DNA of 55,120 nt from positions 1-55,120 of the forward strand of contig CBFGSA010000002.1 of NCBI GenBank assembly GCA_965651365.1. Direction: 5' to 3'. A program made the translations under genes and the position numbers. Below are positions 34,624-42,678 of this stretch, in pieces. The notes beneath the pieces were generated by a model. It was not told where the DNA came from. It made no database searches and saw only the letters and a list, made by a program, of their open reading frames with translations. Origin of the DNA: DASSBG01 sp965651365 (GTDB taxonomy: Bacteria > Pseudomonadota > Gammaproteobacteria > Xanthomonadales > Rhodanobacteraceae). The number at the start of each line of letters is the position of its first letter. The first letter of the stretch is position 1.

Positions 34624-35081
34624 AGGCCAACGACGCGCGCCACGTCCGCCAGCATGCGGACATAAATAGCCTCGACGCGATCCCTGAAATCGTTGAAGCG
34701 CGACAGCGTCCGGTCTTTCCGCCATGTCGTAGACATCGGCTGTCGGCCACTGCCGCCGCACGTCGGGCACGGCATGCCCTTGAATACACGCTGGCCCATG
34801 CAGTCGCTGCAATGATCGGCTTCGCTCAGCTCATCCATGATCCCCACGGCCAAACGAAAGCACGTGCCGTTCCGACCCCGCAACCCGTACTTGCGCATGA
34901 GCCGGGCGACCAGCATCGACACCGCCCAAAACGCCATCGCCTCGTCTTCCTGCATCCCGGATGTGTCCGCGTCATGCGCCGACGTGGTTTCCACCAGATC
35001 CGCCCTGGCCTGTCCATCGCGGATGACGCGACGGATCAGATCGCGCACGTCCTCAACTTTGATGTCGTCATCATCGATCAT
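34620..35081 (-). CDS. Q-like late antitermination candidate (zinc finger)
   Basis: 153 aa from ATG 35081. C-x2-C (CSDCMGQ) and C-x2-CGGxG (CPTCGGSG) form a DnaJ-type zinc finger like that seen in one class of phage Q antiterminators. Helices on both sides. Its location at the end of the early minus operon and directly before the lysis genes is where lambda places Q. Function inferred from zinc finger plus position. Confidence 0.65.
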   Translation of the reverse strand: MIDDDDIKVEDVRDLIRRVIRDGQARADLVETTSAHDADTSGMQEDEAMAFWAVSMLVARLMRKYGLRGRNGTCFRLAVGIMDELSEADHCSDCMGQRVFKGMPCPTCGGSGRQPMSTTWRKDRTLSRFNDFRDRVEAIYVRMLADVARVVGL

Positions 35082-35096
35082 AGAAACCACCAAGAA

Positions 35097-35306
35097 TCAG
35101 TGTCTTAGCAAACTTATCCAGCCGGCAGACAGTGAATTAGCAGGTACACAACCCACCCAGAGATCACTGATGCGGTTGTTTTTCCGGCTCGCGCGGACCA
35201 TTTTTGCCGCTCGAACAGTGGATCCTTGCGCCGGTGTCCGCAGCGCGTGCATCGCTGCTGCCAGGTGAACCGCCAGCGACCACCAGTGATCCCTTGCCGA
35301 AGTCAT
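35097..35306 (-). CDS. Small protein coupled to RuvC-like gene
   Basis: 69 aa, start ATG 35306 overlapping the RuvC-like stop (ATGA). Begins MTSARDHWWSLAVHLAAAMHAL, then a basic middle (RAAKMVRASRKNNRIS). No recognised family. Overlap makes it likely to be translated. Confidence 0.6.
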   Translation of the reverse strand: MTSARDHWWSLAVHLAAAMHALRTPAQGSTVRAAKMVRASRKNNRISDLWVGCVPANSLSAGWISLLRH

Positions 35307-35800
35307 ACCCATGCCTCCGTCTCCCAGGCCCAGCGCGCGATGTACAGCGCGTCCGCACGGCCGTCGTGCTTCTTCAAGCGCAGACTGGTGGCTATCTGTG
35401 GCCATCGATCTATCGCTGCGCACCGTGTCGCATCTTTCGGCTGCCGGATGAAGCCAAACCTTGCCTTCCATGTCTGCGGCCTGACTTCAGCAAACGCTAT
35501 GCCGTTCGCGGCAAGCGAGGCCAGCAACATGCCGTATCCCTCACCGATCCGCTGCGCATTGCCGCGCTGGTCTGTCTGCCTGACTGCGATTTCTTCCAGG
35601 CATGCGAATAGGTGCGCTCCTTGATGCTGTTGGGCGAGACCGCGAAACATTGCGATCAACCGTCCAGCATCAATCCGATTCCCTTTACGTGGGTGCGGTT
35701 TTGTCGGCATGTCCAGAAAACAGGCAGGCTCTCCGTCAGCCAGCACGGCGATAGCGCCCTTCATGCCTGGATCAATGCCGAGGGTGACGCGCAACGTCAT
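35303..35800 (-). CDS. RuvC-like Holliday junction resolvase
   Basis: 165 aa from ATG 35800 (ATGA overlap with the 23-aa ORF). RNase H-fold motifs are in order: GIDPGMKGAIAVL with the first catalytic Asp, CLEEI, and KHDGRADALYIARW with the last Asp. Phage RuvC-like enzymes resolve branched DNA before packaging. Takes the position of lambda rap or other resolvase genes in the nin-like region. Confidence 0.85.
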   Translation of the reverse strand: MTLRVTLGIDPGMKGAIAVLADGEPACFLDMPTKPHPRKGNRIDAGRLIAMFRGLAQQHQGAHLFACLEEIAVRQTDQRGNAQRIGEGYGMLLASLAANGIAFAEVRPQTWKARFGFIRQPKDATRCAAIDRWPQIATSLRLKKHDGRADALYIARWAWETEAWV

Positions 35801-35868
35801 GCCAACCGATCCAGCTTTTCGCTGCCGCATTGGAAGCGCTCGCGGTATTCGTCGTCGGTCAGTCTCAT
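35797..35868 (-). CDS. Predicted 23-aa microprotein
   Basis: MRLTDDEYRERFQCGSEKLD and three more residues. Both its ends make ATGA overlaps with the HNH gene and the RuvC-like gene, filling the space exactly. Without it, the two neighbours would be separated by 65 bases with no obvious reason. The fit to the coupled-gene chain is the main evidence; it may be mainly a coupling device. Confidence 0.55.
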   Translation of the reverse strand: MRLTDDEYRERFQCGSEKLDRLA

Positions 35869-36143
35869 GCAAACAATCTCCCAATCGTGTTGTTCAGCGC
35901 GTCAAGCTCGTCGAGCTTGCGGATGCGCCATTCGGTGCGGTCGCCATGGATGCCCTGCGGCCCCTGGTGGCAGCGGTAACAGAGCGGAATCGTCAGGAAA
36001 TGTCCGGAGCGCTGGCTCAGGCCAAACCCGTAGCGTATGTGGTGGACCATGGACGGGCCTGGCTTGCCGCAGCAGGCGCACGGCAGTTCAGCGATGCGGC
36101 CCATGTGGCGGCGTTCTGCTGCGGTGGCGGCTCGCTTCGTCAT
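35865..36143 (-). CDS. HNH-type zinc protein of the nin-like region
   Basis: 92 aa. CACCGKPG and HHIRYGFG then CYRCHQGPQGIHG give two zinc CxxC pairs and the His cluster of the phage Ref/NinG-like or DUF968-like HNH fold. Such proteins process recombination intermediates. Coupled to the C5 methyltransferase by ATGA. Confidence 0.75.
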   Translation of the reverse strand: MTKRAATAAERRHMGRIAELPCACCGKPGPSMVHHIRYGFGLSQRSGHFLTIPLCYRCHQGPQGIHGDRTEWRIRKLDELDALNNTIGRLFA

Positions 36144-37048
36144 GCAGCCTCCATCAAAGCGGTGATGACCTCGCGCGCCGCCATCGGTGGCACCGCATTG
36201 CCCAACATCATCATTGCGTCTCGACCGTTTTCCGGAAGCCTGTAGCTATCCCGGAAGGTCATTGCCTTGCGCGCCTCGTCAACGGTCAGCATTCGCATGC
36301 GATCGCCATCAATGACGGCCCATCGGTCGCGTGTCGTGATCGTACCGATGGGACGATCAAGGCCACGGCCGCCGCGCGTCGCGCCGTAGTAGGCGGTCAG
36401 GAAGCGATCGCCATGTTGTTCACGGCCACGGGCGATGCGCTCAATCGTTTTCTGTGCCCTGCCCGGCTTGTTGACCTGCGACCAGCGGCCTGCATTGAAG
36501 TCGATGATCGACGCGCACGGGACATGCTCGCGCCTCGGAAGTCGCAGTTCGATCGGATGCTTGCTTCGCGTGAGCGCAACGAAAACGCGTTCGCGGTGCT
36601 GGGGTACGCCAAGGTCAGCGCAGTCGATCACGTGCGGCGCAACGGCATAGCCGAGTGCATTCAGCGCGGCGCACCATGCCGGGTACAGCGTCCACTTCGT
36701 GAAGGCGGGAACATTCTCGACCAATGCCAGGTGCGGCCGGTGGCATTCCAGTGCGGACACCACGGCCCATGCGGTGCTGCGGCAGGCATCGTGATGCGGC
36801 CTCTCCTTGCCGCGCGCCGGCGTATGCCCTTGGCATGCAGGAGAGGCCAGCAGTAGATCGTGGTCAGGAACCAGCGTCCAGTCTTGCTGGTGCAGGTCCT
36901 GACATGCGTGCTCGGTATCGGGGTGGTTGCGAGAGTGCCAGTCCACGGCAGCAGGCCAGTGGTTTGCTGCCCAGATCACATCGCAGCCGGCCTGGCTTGC
37001 GCCTTCCGTGAACCCACCGCATCCAGCGAAAAGGTCGATCGCCTTCAT
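36140..37048 (-). CDS. DNA cytosine-5 methyltransferase
   Basis: 302 aa. Motif I is DLFAGCGGFTEG, motif IV is SPACQGHT (the catalytic Cys sits in PACQ rather than PPCQ), motif VI is ENVP, motif VIII is QHRERVF and motif X is GNAVPP. No partner endonuclease is nearby, so it is an orphan enzyme, probably protecting phage DNA from restriction. The target recognition region is short (residues about 180-240). Confidence 0.9.
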   Translation of the reverse strand: MKAIDLFAGCGGFTEGASQAGCDVIWAANHWPAAVDWHSRNHPDTEHACQDLHQQDWTLVPDHDLLLASPACQGHTPARGKERPHHDACRSTAWAVVSALECHRPHLALVENVPAFTKWTLYPAWCAALNALGYAVAPHVIDCADLGVPQHRERVFVALTRSKHPIELRLPRREHVPCASIIDFNAGRWSQVNKPGRAQKTIERIARGREQHGDRFLTAYYGATRGGRGLDRPIGTITTRDRWAVIDGDRMRMLTVDEARKAMTFRDSYRLPENGRDAMMMLGNAVPPMAAREVITALMEAA

Positions 37049-37245
37049 GCCACCAGCCTCCGCTCATCCTCGCATGCCCGGCACTTCCGGCTCGGGTAGC
37101 GTTTGCTTTTGTACGCTGGCTGCGCTTTCCAGAAGTCGGTATCCAGCGGCCACCACTGCAGGCAGCTATCGCAGCGGCATACGGCGCAATCACAGTCTGC
37201 GTCGTAGCGCGTTCGGCCAATGCCGGGCGGTCGGTCAAGATCCAT
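37045..37245 (-). CDS. Small Cys-rich zinc-finger protein
   Basis: 66 aa from ATG 37245. Four Cys pairs in DCDCAVCRCDSC and KCRAC, followed by acidic and basic residues, and aromatic WWPLDTDFWK. Overlaps the NinB-like gene by 11 bases and the methyltransferase by 4. Likely a DNA- or RNA-binding accessory of the nin region. Confidence 0.65.
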   Translation of the reverse strand: MDLDRPPGIGRTRYDADCDCAVCRCDSCLQWWPLDTDFWKAQPAYKSKRYPSRKCRACEDERRLVA

Positions 37246-37696
37246 GGCGGGCCTCCATTTCGGCTTTCGCGCGCCAGTAGGGGTCCGGGTCCGGGACGTC
37301 AATTCCGAACTCCGCGGCCTTGCGCTGGATGAAGTAGTACATGTCGAGCGCGTCGAGTGTGCTGATCTCGTCCCGCTCGCCATGCTCGTTCGTCGTCGTG
37401 GTGCGCTCAGGAACGCGGCCCAGGATCGGGTCATCCTTCCAGCCGAAGTAGTCGCCGCACATGTTCTCGTGCAGCTTCCTCTTCTCTGCGTCGCCCTGGT
37501 ATCCAGCGGCTTCCATGATCGCCTTGTAGGCAACCCCGAAAAGGGAACGTCGCTGCTTGTCCGTCCGGCGCTTCACATGCCGCTTCACCACAATCTCGAA
37601 CTCGCGCGTGTCCGGCAGTCGGTCCAAGAACGCATGCGCATTGGCGAGTACGTTCGGGCGGGTGTTGTCTTTGCGGAGGATGTAGCGCTGGGTCAT
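37235..37696 (-). CDS. ninB: NinB-like recombination protein
   Basis: 153 aa from ATG 37696. MTQRYILRKDNTRPNVLANA then a basic VKRHVKRRTDKQRRSLFGV and the region KLHENMCGDYFGW plus DALDMYYFIQRKAAEFGI are the NinB/Orf layout. In lambda, Orf/NinB binds DNA and SSB and can replace host RecFOR. SSB of this phage is encoded in the other early operon. Confidence 0.85.
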   Translation of the reverse strand: MTQRYILRKDNTRPNVLANAHAFLDRLPDTREFEIVVKRHVKRRTDKQRRSLFGVAYKAIMEAAGYQGDAEKRKLHENMCGDYFGWKDDPILGRVPERTTTTNEHGERDEISTLDALDMYYFIQRKAAEFGIDVPDPDPYWRAKAEMEARHGS

Positions 37697-37905
37697 GCGG
37701 CCTTCTCCCATTCGCCGCGGGCTTCCTGTATGGCGTAACGCCAGCGGTAGGCGGTGGCACGGCTGCATCCGATGTAGCCTGCGATCTCCTGCCAGGTCGG
37801 AATCCGGCGCGGGAAACGCTGCGCCAGCCTGCAGGCGATCACCATGCCGCCGTGACTGAGTGACTTCGGCGGAAGGTGCATGTGGTCGCGGTAGGCATCA
37901 GGCAT
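37693..37905 (-). CDS. Small helix-turn-helix protein
   Basis: 70 aa from ATG 37905. The helix-turn-helix is TWQEIAGYIGCSRATAYRWRYAI near the C-terminus. ATGA overlap with ninB and an eight-base overlap with the preceding gene. Could be a DNA-binding regulator or replication accessory. Confidence 0.65.
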   Translation of the reverse strand: MPDAYRDHMHLPPKSLSHGGMVIACRLAQRFPRRIPTWQEIAGYIGCSRATAYRWRYAIQEARGEWEKAA

Positions 37906-38272
37906 CGGGCACCTCCTGCCCGTCCGGCATCCCGAGCTTGTCCATGATGTCGCGGATGTGGCGCATGCCCTTCTCGCGCGCTGCATCGCTCTCCAGTCTG
38001 CGAGGTTCACGCTCGGCCACGATGGGCGGCAGCGCTTCCAGGAAATGCTTTGGTGCCGGCCAGGTCTCGCGAGTCTGCGCAAGCGTGCGGAACGCTGCGC
38101 GGAATCTCGGCGTGTCGCGCTTCTCCACGAACTTGCGATCCTTGCAAATCGCTTCCTGCCAGGCCGCCACGGTGCCGCCGAGCATGTCACTGGCCGGGGT
38201 TCTGTCGAGACTCAAGCAAAGGAGCTTCTGGATACCCGTCACCAGCTCGTCGTTGATCCAATCGTCGTCCAC
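37898..38272 (-). CDS. Replication-region protein (P position)
   Basis: 124 aa from ATG 38272, overlapping the O-like gene by 86 bases. An internal ATG at 38185 follows the O-like stop directly (TGACATG) and would give 95 aa. The N-terminus (DWINDELVTGIQKLLCLSLD) looks genuine, so the longer form is kept. Helical, with KHFLEALPP and HIRDIMDKLG. It is where helicase loaders sit in lambda-like phages but no AAA+ motif is seen. Confidence 0.6.
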   Translation of the reverse strand: MDDDWINDELVTGIQKLLCLSLDRTPASDMLGGTVAAWQEAICKDRKFVEKRDTPRFRAAFRTLAQTRETWPAPKHFLEALPPIVAEREPRRLESDAAREKGMRHIRDIMDKLGMPDGQEVPDA

Positions 38273-39083
38273 GTTTCATTTCCTCAAGGTTCTGGAGTGC
38301 GGTGTAGGTCTTGCTTGGCTGGGGTGAGCCGCGAGCATTCGGCGCAGCCTTGGGCTCGTCCTCCCACAGCTCGCTGGTGACGTAGGTCGATCCGTGCGGA
38401 ACGTATCCGCGCTTCCAGTCATCGTCCTGCGCCTTCATGCGCCCCACGTGAGCGATGATCTGATCTGCGAACGCATCACAGCCTTTCGCCTTCCATGACT
38501 TGAGCGCCTTGGCCTTCCCCTTCTTCACCGGATACGCCGCCCAGAAGTCGTCGAATCGCGCAGCTCGCTGCGCAATAGCTTTTGATCTTGCTCTTGGTGT
38601 TACTGTTGGTGTTGGTGTTGGTGGGGTGTCGGAAACTGTCGGGGTTGTGTCGGGGGTTGTCGGGGGTTTGTCGGGGGTAGAATCGCCACGATTTGCGCTA
38701 TTCGGCCTGTTCCCGCGATGCTCCCGGTCCCACTTGCGCTTGTACTCAGCTCGGCGCTCGTCGGCCTCGATCTCGCTGCGCATCTTGTCGAACTTGGCGT
38801 GATTCAGAAGGCGCCAGCCGCCGTCTATCGGCTCGATCCTGCGGCCGTCATGGTCCGGCGTCCGGCTCCACTCGTCAGGCGCCATGAGCGTTTCCAGGGC
38901 GGTCTTGCACTCGTCCATGGTCACGTTCGCCAGGCGGGCCAGTCCGGGCACAGAGCTGTAGAATTCGCCCTTCCGGTTGCACTTGGCGAGCATGGTGATC
39001 CAGACAAGGCGCGTGCCGGCCGGCTCGCTCCAAATGGTTGATTCGGTGATACTGCTGAACAGCTTGGTGTAGGAATCGCTCAT
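38187..39083 (-). CDS. O-like replication initiation protein
   Basis: 298 aa from ATG 39083 (ATGA overlap with the 56-aa gene). Residues 1-95 are a winged-helix domain (YTKLFSSITESTIW, PGLARLANVTMDECKTALE, RRIEPIDGGWRLLNH). Then a basic helix (DERRAEYKRKWDREHR), a Pro/Thr linker encoded by the iteron block, and a C-terminal domain (FDDFWAAYPVKKGKAKALKSW) common in phage replication proteins. In lambda-like phages this protein binds the origin within its own gene and recruits helicase. Confidence 0.8.
   Translation of the reverse strand: MSDSYTKLFSSITESTIWSEPAGTRLVWITMLAKCNRKGEFYSSVPGLARLANVTMDECKTALETLMAPDEWSRTPDHDGRRIEPIDGGWRLLNHAKFDKMRSEIEADERRAEYKRKWDREHRGNRPNSANRGDSTPDKPPTTPDTTPTVSDTPPTPTPTVTPRARSKAIAQRAARFDDFWAAYPVKKGKAKALKSWKAKGCDAFADQIIAHVGRMKAQDDDWKRGYVPHGSTYVTSELWEDEPKAAPNARGSPQPSKTYTALQNLEEMKRGRRLDQRRAGDGYPEAPLLESRQNPGQ
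38627..38678 (-). other. Candidate replication origin: phased iterons inside the O-like gene
   Basis: TGTCGG starts at 38627, 38637, 38648, 38658 and 38669: spacing 10, 11, 10, 11. Three copies read TGTCGGGGG. Because spacing is not a multiple of three, the repeat falls in different codon frames (TPD, PPT, TPD, TPT, VSD), so protein constraint does not explain it. The spacing matches one DNA helical turn. Upstream are TTGGTG repeats (38601-38622), and an A+T-richer stretch follows. Location inside the initiator gene is as in lambda. Confidence 0.65.
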
Positions 39084-39250
39084 GCCTTGCCTGTTTTCGT
39101 TTTCAGTTCCAGGACGCGGAACATCGTCCGCCTGCACTTCCGCGCCTTGCCGTACTGGCGGGACTCCATGAACCTGGCCGCCTTGCTCGCCAGGTCGCGC
39201 GCTATGGCTTCGCGGCGGGCGTCGTCGAGGTGGTGGATCAGGAAGGTCAT
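39080..39250 (-). CDS. Small basic protein, 56 aa
   Basis: MTFLIHHLDDARREAIARDL then KAARFMESRQYGKARKCRRT and a Lys-rich end. ATGA overlaps at both ends join it to the helicase-methyltransferase gene and the O-like gene. Basic and helical, possibly nucleic-acid binding. Too short for most gene finders. Confidence 0.7.
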   Translation of the reverse strand: MTFLIHHLDDARREAIARDLASKAARFMESRQYGKARKCRRTMFRVLELKTKTGKA

Positions 39251-41757
39251 GCGGCGACCTGTTCGCTTTCGATCACATCAAACAGGGTCGGCATGTCGAT
39301 CTCGCGTTCAGCAGCCTGCAGGTGCTTCACGCTGTCCAGCCAGTAGCTGTGTGACAGCTCGCTGCCGGCTCCTTGCCGGCCGAGCTTGATGGCGCGCAGC
39401 GGGACCGTGCCCAGGCCGCAGAACGGATCGTGGACCAGGTCGCCTTCATTGCTGTAGCGGACGATCAGCCGGTCGACGATGTCGAACTGCAGCGGGCATA
39501 TATGCGCTTCGAGATTGCGCCGCTTCTGCTCGCCGTTCAGCGTCAGCATGCGGCTCACGTCGTGCCAGACGTCCTGGTGGTGGCTGCCGGGTGCCATGGC
39601 CATGAGGGTCGATGGCAGCGCGCCGCGAGCGTCCAGGGCCTCACCGATGCGGACGTGGGTCTCGTAGTCGTAGATGTCGCTCAGGCTGTAATGCGTGAAC
39701 AGCTTGGCCAGCTTGTCCGGGCCGAGCATGGCCAGCTCGTCGGCCGTGGGCAGACGCCGGCCGCTGGAGCGCCAGAACGCATGTGCGTCGACCTGCCAGC
39801 GCGCCCGGGTGTATTCGTCCTTCGACTTGCGCACAGGCTCGTCGGCGTAGCCCTTGGAGCGGTCCGTCTGCGGCTTGTGCAGGATCACCACGTATTCAGG
39901 CGAGCCCACGCCCATCTTCGTGCCGTCCTTGCACTGCTCGGACCAGCCCAGGCGGTAGGTCTGATTGTTCTCGCGCACCACGTCCGTGACCACCGTAATC
40001 ATGCCCATGTAGTCAAAGCCATGGCGGCGGTAATGATCGATCGCCTCGGCATGGAACGGGCTCACCGTGGGCACGCCAGCGCCGGTCACGTTGCCGAAGT
40101 TGATCCGGTCTTTGACGTGGATGCAGGCAATCCGGCCGGGCTTGAGCACGCGCAGAAGCTCCGGCGTCAGGTGATCCATCTGCGACCAGAAGTGAGCGTT
40201 GTCGTCCGTGTGCCCGAAGTCGTTGTAGCTCGGGCTGTACTCGTAGTGATTGCTGAACGGGATGCTGGTCACGATCAGCCCGACGCTGTTCTCGGGCATG
40301 CGCCGCGCTTCGTCGACTGCGTCGTTGTTTGCCAGGGTCCAGCCCTTGCCGGAAGCTTCGATGCGCTCCACTCCGATGCTGCGCGACAGCAGCTTGGACA
40401 TGGCCACATGGCCCAGCCCGTATTCCTTGATGATCTTGGACATGATTCGGGTTTGCTCCTCATGGCGGCGCCACTTCTGCTCGAGTGAATGCAGAATCTC
40501 GCGCTCGCTCTCGGTGTAGATCAGCCAGATGTCGCACTGGTGCGGCTGTAGGAACCGCTTGATGCGATGCACCGCCTGAATGAAGTCGTGAAACTTGAAT
40601 CCGATCCCGGTGAAGATCGCGCTGTGACAGTGGTGCTGGAAGTTGCAGCCCGTGCCCATCAACACCGGCTTGCCGGACAGATGCTTGATCTCCCCTTCGC
40701 TGAACCCGATGACCGCGGCCTCGCGTTCGTCCAGGTCCTGATTGCCGTAGACGCTCACCGCATCCGGAATCGCCTTCGCGATCGCATGGCGCTCGGCTTC
40801 AAGGTCGTGCCACAGAAGGAAATGGCGGTCCGGGTGTTCGGCGACGATCTGCCTGGCCGCTTCCACGCGCGCCGGGATGGATTCGCGCTTCTCGCGCGCC
40901 GCGCTCTTGAGATCGGTGGCGGCATCGCGGAACAGATTTCCCTGCCCGTCCCGGTCGGCTTCGGCCTCGCCGTGATCGACCGGGACCTCGATGTAATGAA
41001 CCTTGAGCGGCGGCTGCTCGTAGCCTTCGTCGCTGTAGCCAAGGTCTGAGGGCTTCTCCAGGAACAGCGCCCAGCTTGCGACCCACAGCCAGAACTCGCG
41101 CTCCTTGTGCGGGTACAGCGTCAGGTTGTTGGCCTTCGTGCTGTCGCGCTGAAACCAGCGGGTCAGGGCCTGGCCGGTATCCATGACGCCCAGGAAGCCG
41201 GCGTAGTGGATCAGTTCCTTGTAGCGGTTCGGCGCCGGCGTTGCTGTGGCGACGAAGCGGTAGCGGACCTGCTCGAACAGGGTCAGGAACGTCTGGTAGG
41301 TCTTGCTGCCGAACGATCGCAGCACGGCCGCTTCGTCCAGGCTGATCGCGCCGAAGCGGCTCGGGTCCAGCTTGCCGTCGCGGATGCTCTCGTAGTTTGT
41401 GAGATAGACGCCCTCGTAATAGCTGTCGATCTCGTCCGTGCGCCGAATGAAGTGCGTGCTCAGGCCGATCATGCGCGCGTCGCGCTTGAACTCTTGCCGC
41501 ACTCCCAGCGGACAGACGATCAGGACCGGATCCGGCCGTTGCTGCTTGCATAGGCGCAGAATCTCTAGCTGCTGGATCGACTTGCCCAAGCCGAAGGCCT
41601 GGAACAGCGCCCTGCAGCCGCCCTGGCAGGCCCAGCGGACAGCGTCGCGCTGGTGGGGCTTGAGCAGCGGATGGATGTCGGTGTCGGAGACGTCGAAGCC
41701 GGTCACAGGCGCCTGTCGCACCTTCGCTTCGAGGAACTGTCGATACGAATCAGTCAT
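39247..41757 (-). CDS. SNF2-type helicase fused to DNA methyltransferase
   Basis: 836 aa from ATG 41757 (ATGA overlap). N-terminal helicase: LKPHQRDAVRW (Q-like motif), AFGLGKS (Walker A), LDEAA (motif II), TATPAPN (motif III), and IQAVHRIKRFLQ (motif VI), residues about 30-460. The C-terminal methyltransferase has motif IV before motif I (beta-class order): TSIPFSNHYEY in place of (D/N/S)PP(Y/F), then HDPFCGLGTVPLRAI with the AdoMet motif. Probably methylates adenine N6 or cytosine N4. The fusion may couple translocation to modification or counter host restriction. Confidence 0.85.
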   Translation of the reverse strand: MTDSYRQFLEAKVRQAPVTGFDVSDTDIHPLLKPHQRDAVRWACQGGCRALFQAFGLGKSIQQLEILRLCKQQRPDPVLIVCPLGVRQEFKRDARMIGLSTHFIRRTDEIDSYYEGVYLTNYESIRDGKLDPSRFGAISLDEAAVLRSFGSKTYQTFLTLFEQVRYRFVATATPAPNRYKELIHYAGFLGVMDTGQALTRWFQRDSTKANNLTLYPHKEREFWLWVASWALFLEKPSDLGYSDEGYEQPPLKVHYIEVPVDHGEAEADRDGQGNLFRDAATDLKSAAREKRESIPARVEAARQIVAEHPDRHFLLWHDLEAERHAIAKAIPDAVSVYGNQDLDEREAAVIGFSEGEIKHLSGKPVLMGTGCNFQHHCHSAIFTGIGFKFHDFIQAVHRIKRFLQPHQCDIWLIYTESEREILHSLEQKWRRHEEQTRIMSKIIKEYGLGHVAMSKLLSRSIGVERIEASGKGWTLANNDAVDEARRMPENSVGLIVTSIPFSNHYEYSPSYNDFGHTDDNAHFWSQMDHLTPELLRVLKPGRIACIHVKDRINFGNVTGAGVPTVSPFHAEAIDHYRRHGFDYMGMITVVTDVVRENNQTYRLGWSEQCKDGTKMGVGSPEYVVILHKPQTDRSKGYADEPVRKSKDEYTRARWQVDAHAFWRSSGRRLPTADELAMLGPDKLAKLFTHYSLSDIYDYETHVRIGEALDARGALPSTLMAMAPGSHHQDVWHDVSRMLTLNGEQKRRNLEAHICPLQFDIVDRLIVRYSNEGDLVHDPFCGLGTVPLRAIKLGRQGAGSELSHSYWLDSVKHLQAAEREIDMPTLFDVIESEQVAA

Positions 41758-42164
41758 GCCGCCCACCAGCACACGGCAGCCCGTCCGGATACCGAGCACT
41801 TGCGCGACGGCCCCTTGCGTAGAAAACCCTCGCGCTCGCCGTCTGAGGTGCGCCTGGCTGCCTCATGGCGCTCCAGTCCGGTAATCTGCGCCAGCTCGGC
41901 GCTGGTCTTGCCGGGATGAGAGCGCACTGCCTCGACAACCCGAGTCAGATGGTCAGCCCGACTCCCGCTGCGAGTGACTCGCTGAGCGGCCGCGTGGCTG
42001 GTGTCTGGATCGGATCGTCGAGCCAGGCGCTTGATCGTGCGCAGCCGCTTGTACATGCTGCGCAGGTATTCCTTGTTCGCTTCGTCGAGCCCCTGCACTG
42101 CGCCAGCCCATTGTTCCGGCGGCATGGTGCGCTGTATGCGCAATGCGGGCGATAGGTCGATCAT
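41754..42164 (-). CDS. Winged-helix protein of early operon
   Basis: 136 aa from ATG 42164, ATGA overlap with the CII-like gene. Residues about 50-110 form a winged-helix (SDPDTSHAAAQRV, then HLTRVVEAVRSHPGKTSAEL and AQITGLERHEAARRTSDGER). The DPxTSxxAA motif occurs in phage regulators near replication genes. Likely DNA-binding. Confidence 0.7.
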   Translation of the reverse strand: MIDLSPALRIQRTMPPEQWAGAVQGLDEANKEYLRSMYKRLRTIKRLARRSDPDTSHAAAQRVTRSGSRADHLTRVVEAVRSHPGKTSAELAQITGLERHEAARRTSDGEREGFLRKGPSRKCSVSGRAAVCWWAA

Positions 42165-42508
42165 GCGGCGTCTCCAGTCGCGGCAGACATCAGCGCCTGC
42201 AGTTGCGCCAGTGCAGCGGGAAGCTGTGCCAGGGCCTGCTGCTGGATCGTCTTGCTGTCCTGGCACCAGCGAGCAGCCAGAAAAAGCGCCGGGGTGTTGT
42301 CGCCGAAGTGCTGCATGTAGCGCTCGACCACGTCGGTCGGTAGGTGGCGATCGCCGCCGAGCATTTGGGACAGATTGCTGGGTGCCTGATCGACTGCAGC
42401 AGCCACCTTGCCTAGTCCATGCCGATAGACGCAGGCAGCAAAACATTCGCGTAAGTCATTGAATCTTTGGGCCAACCCTGGCTCAAACGACAAGCTCAAC
42501 TGCTGCAT
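42161..42508 (-). CDS. CII-like phage regulatory protein
   Basis: 115 aa. Segments FNDLRECFAACVYRHGLGKV and AVDQAPSNLSQMLGGDRHLP, with DVVERYMQHFGDNTPALFLA, match the phage regulatory protein CII family (helix-turn-helix, tetramer-forming). Directly follows the hairpin pair after cro, the same place as lambda cII. Expected to activate lysogenic promoters; the C-terminal Gln/Ala-rich helix may be for assembly. Confidence 0.75.
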   Translation of the reverse strand: MQQLSLSFEPGLAQRFNDLRECFAACVYRHGLGKVAAAVDQAPSNLSQMLGGDRHLPTDVVERYMQHFGDNTPALFLAARWCQDSKTIQQQALAQLPAALAQLQALMSAATGDAA

Positions 42509-42611
42509 GAGTCCACCTCTGAGAATCGCTGAACCCGATCGTTATCAGCAGTTATCGACCGGCGCGAAAAAAATGCAGCCATGGTCGACATCACCGAAAA
42601 ACAGGAAAGGT

Positions 42612-42646
42612 GCAGCCCGGAGCGCAGGGGGTACGCTCCGGGCTGC
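42612..42646 (-). terminator. tR1-like hairpin between cro and cII
   Basis: GCAGCCCGGAGCG (42612-42624), nine-base loop, CGCTCCGGGCTGC (42634-42646): a perfect 13-bp stem. On the minus strand it is followed by ACCTTTCCTGTTTTT, a U-rich tail. This is the strongest terminator candidate of the window and occupies the tR1 position. Confidence 0.7.
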
Positions 42647-42678
42647 GGGACCGGCGAGGGGAAGCGCCGGAACAAGGT

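Noticed and set aside
38581..38690. CRISPR-like repeat array
   Set aside because: Units are six to nine bases with no spacers of regular length and no cas genes; better explained as iterons.
39373..40488. 371-codon plus-strand frame opposite the methyltransferase domain
   Set aside because: Shadow; the minus strand has unmistakable methyltransferase motifs.
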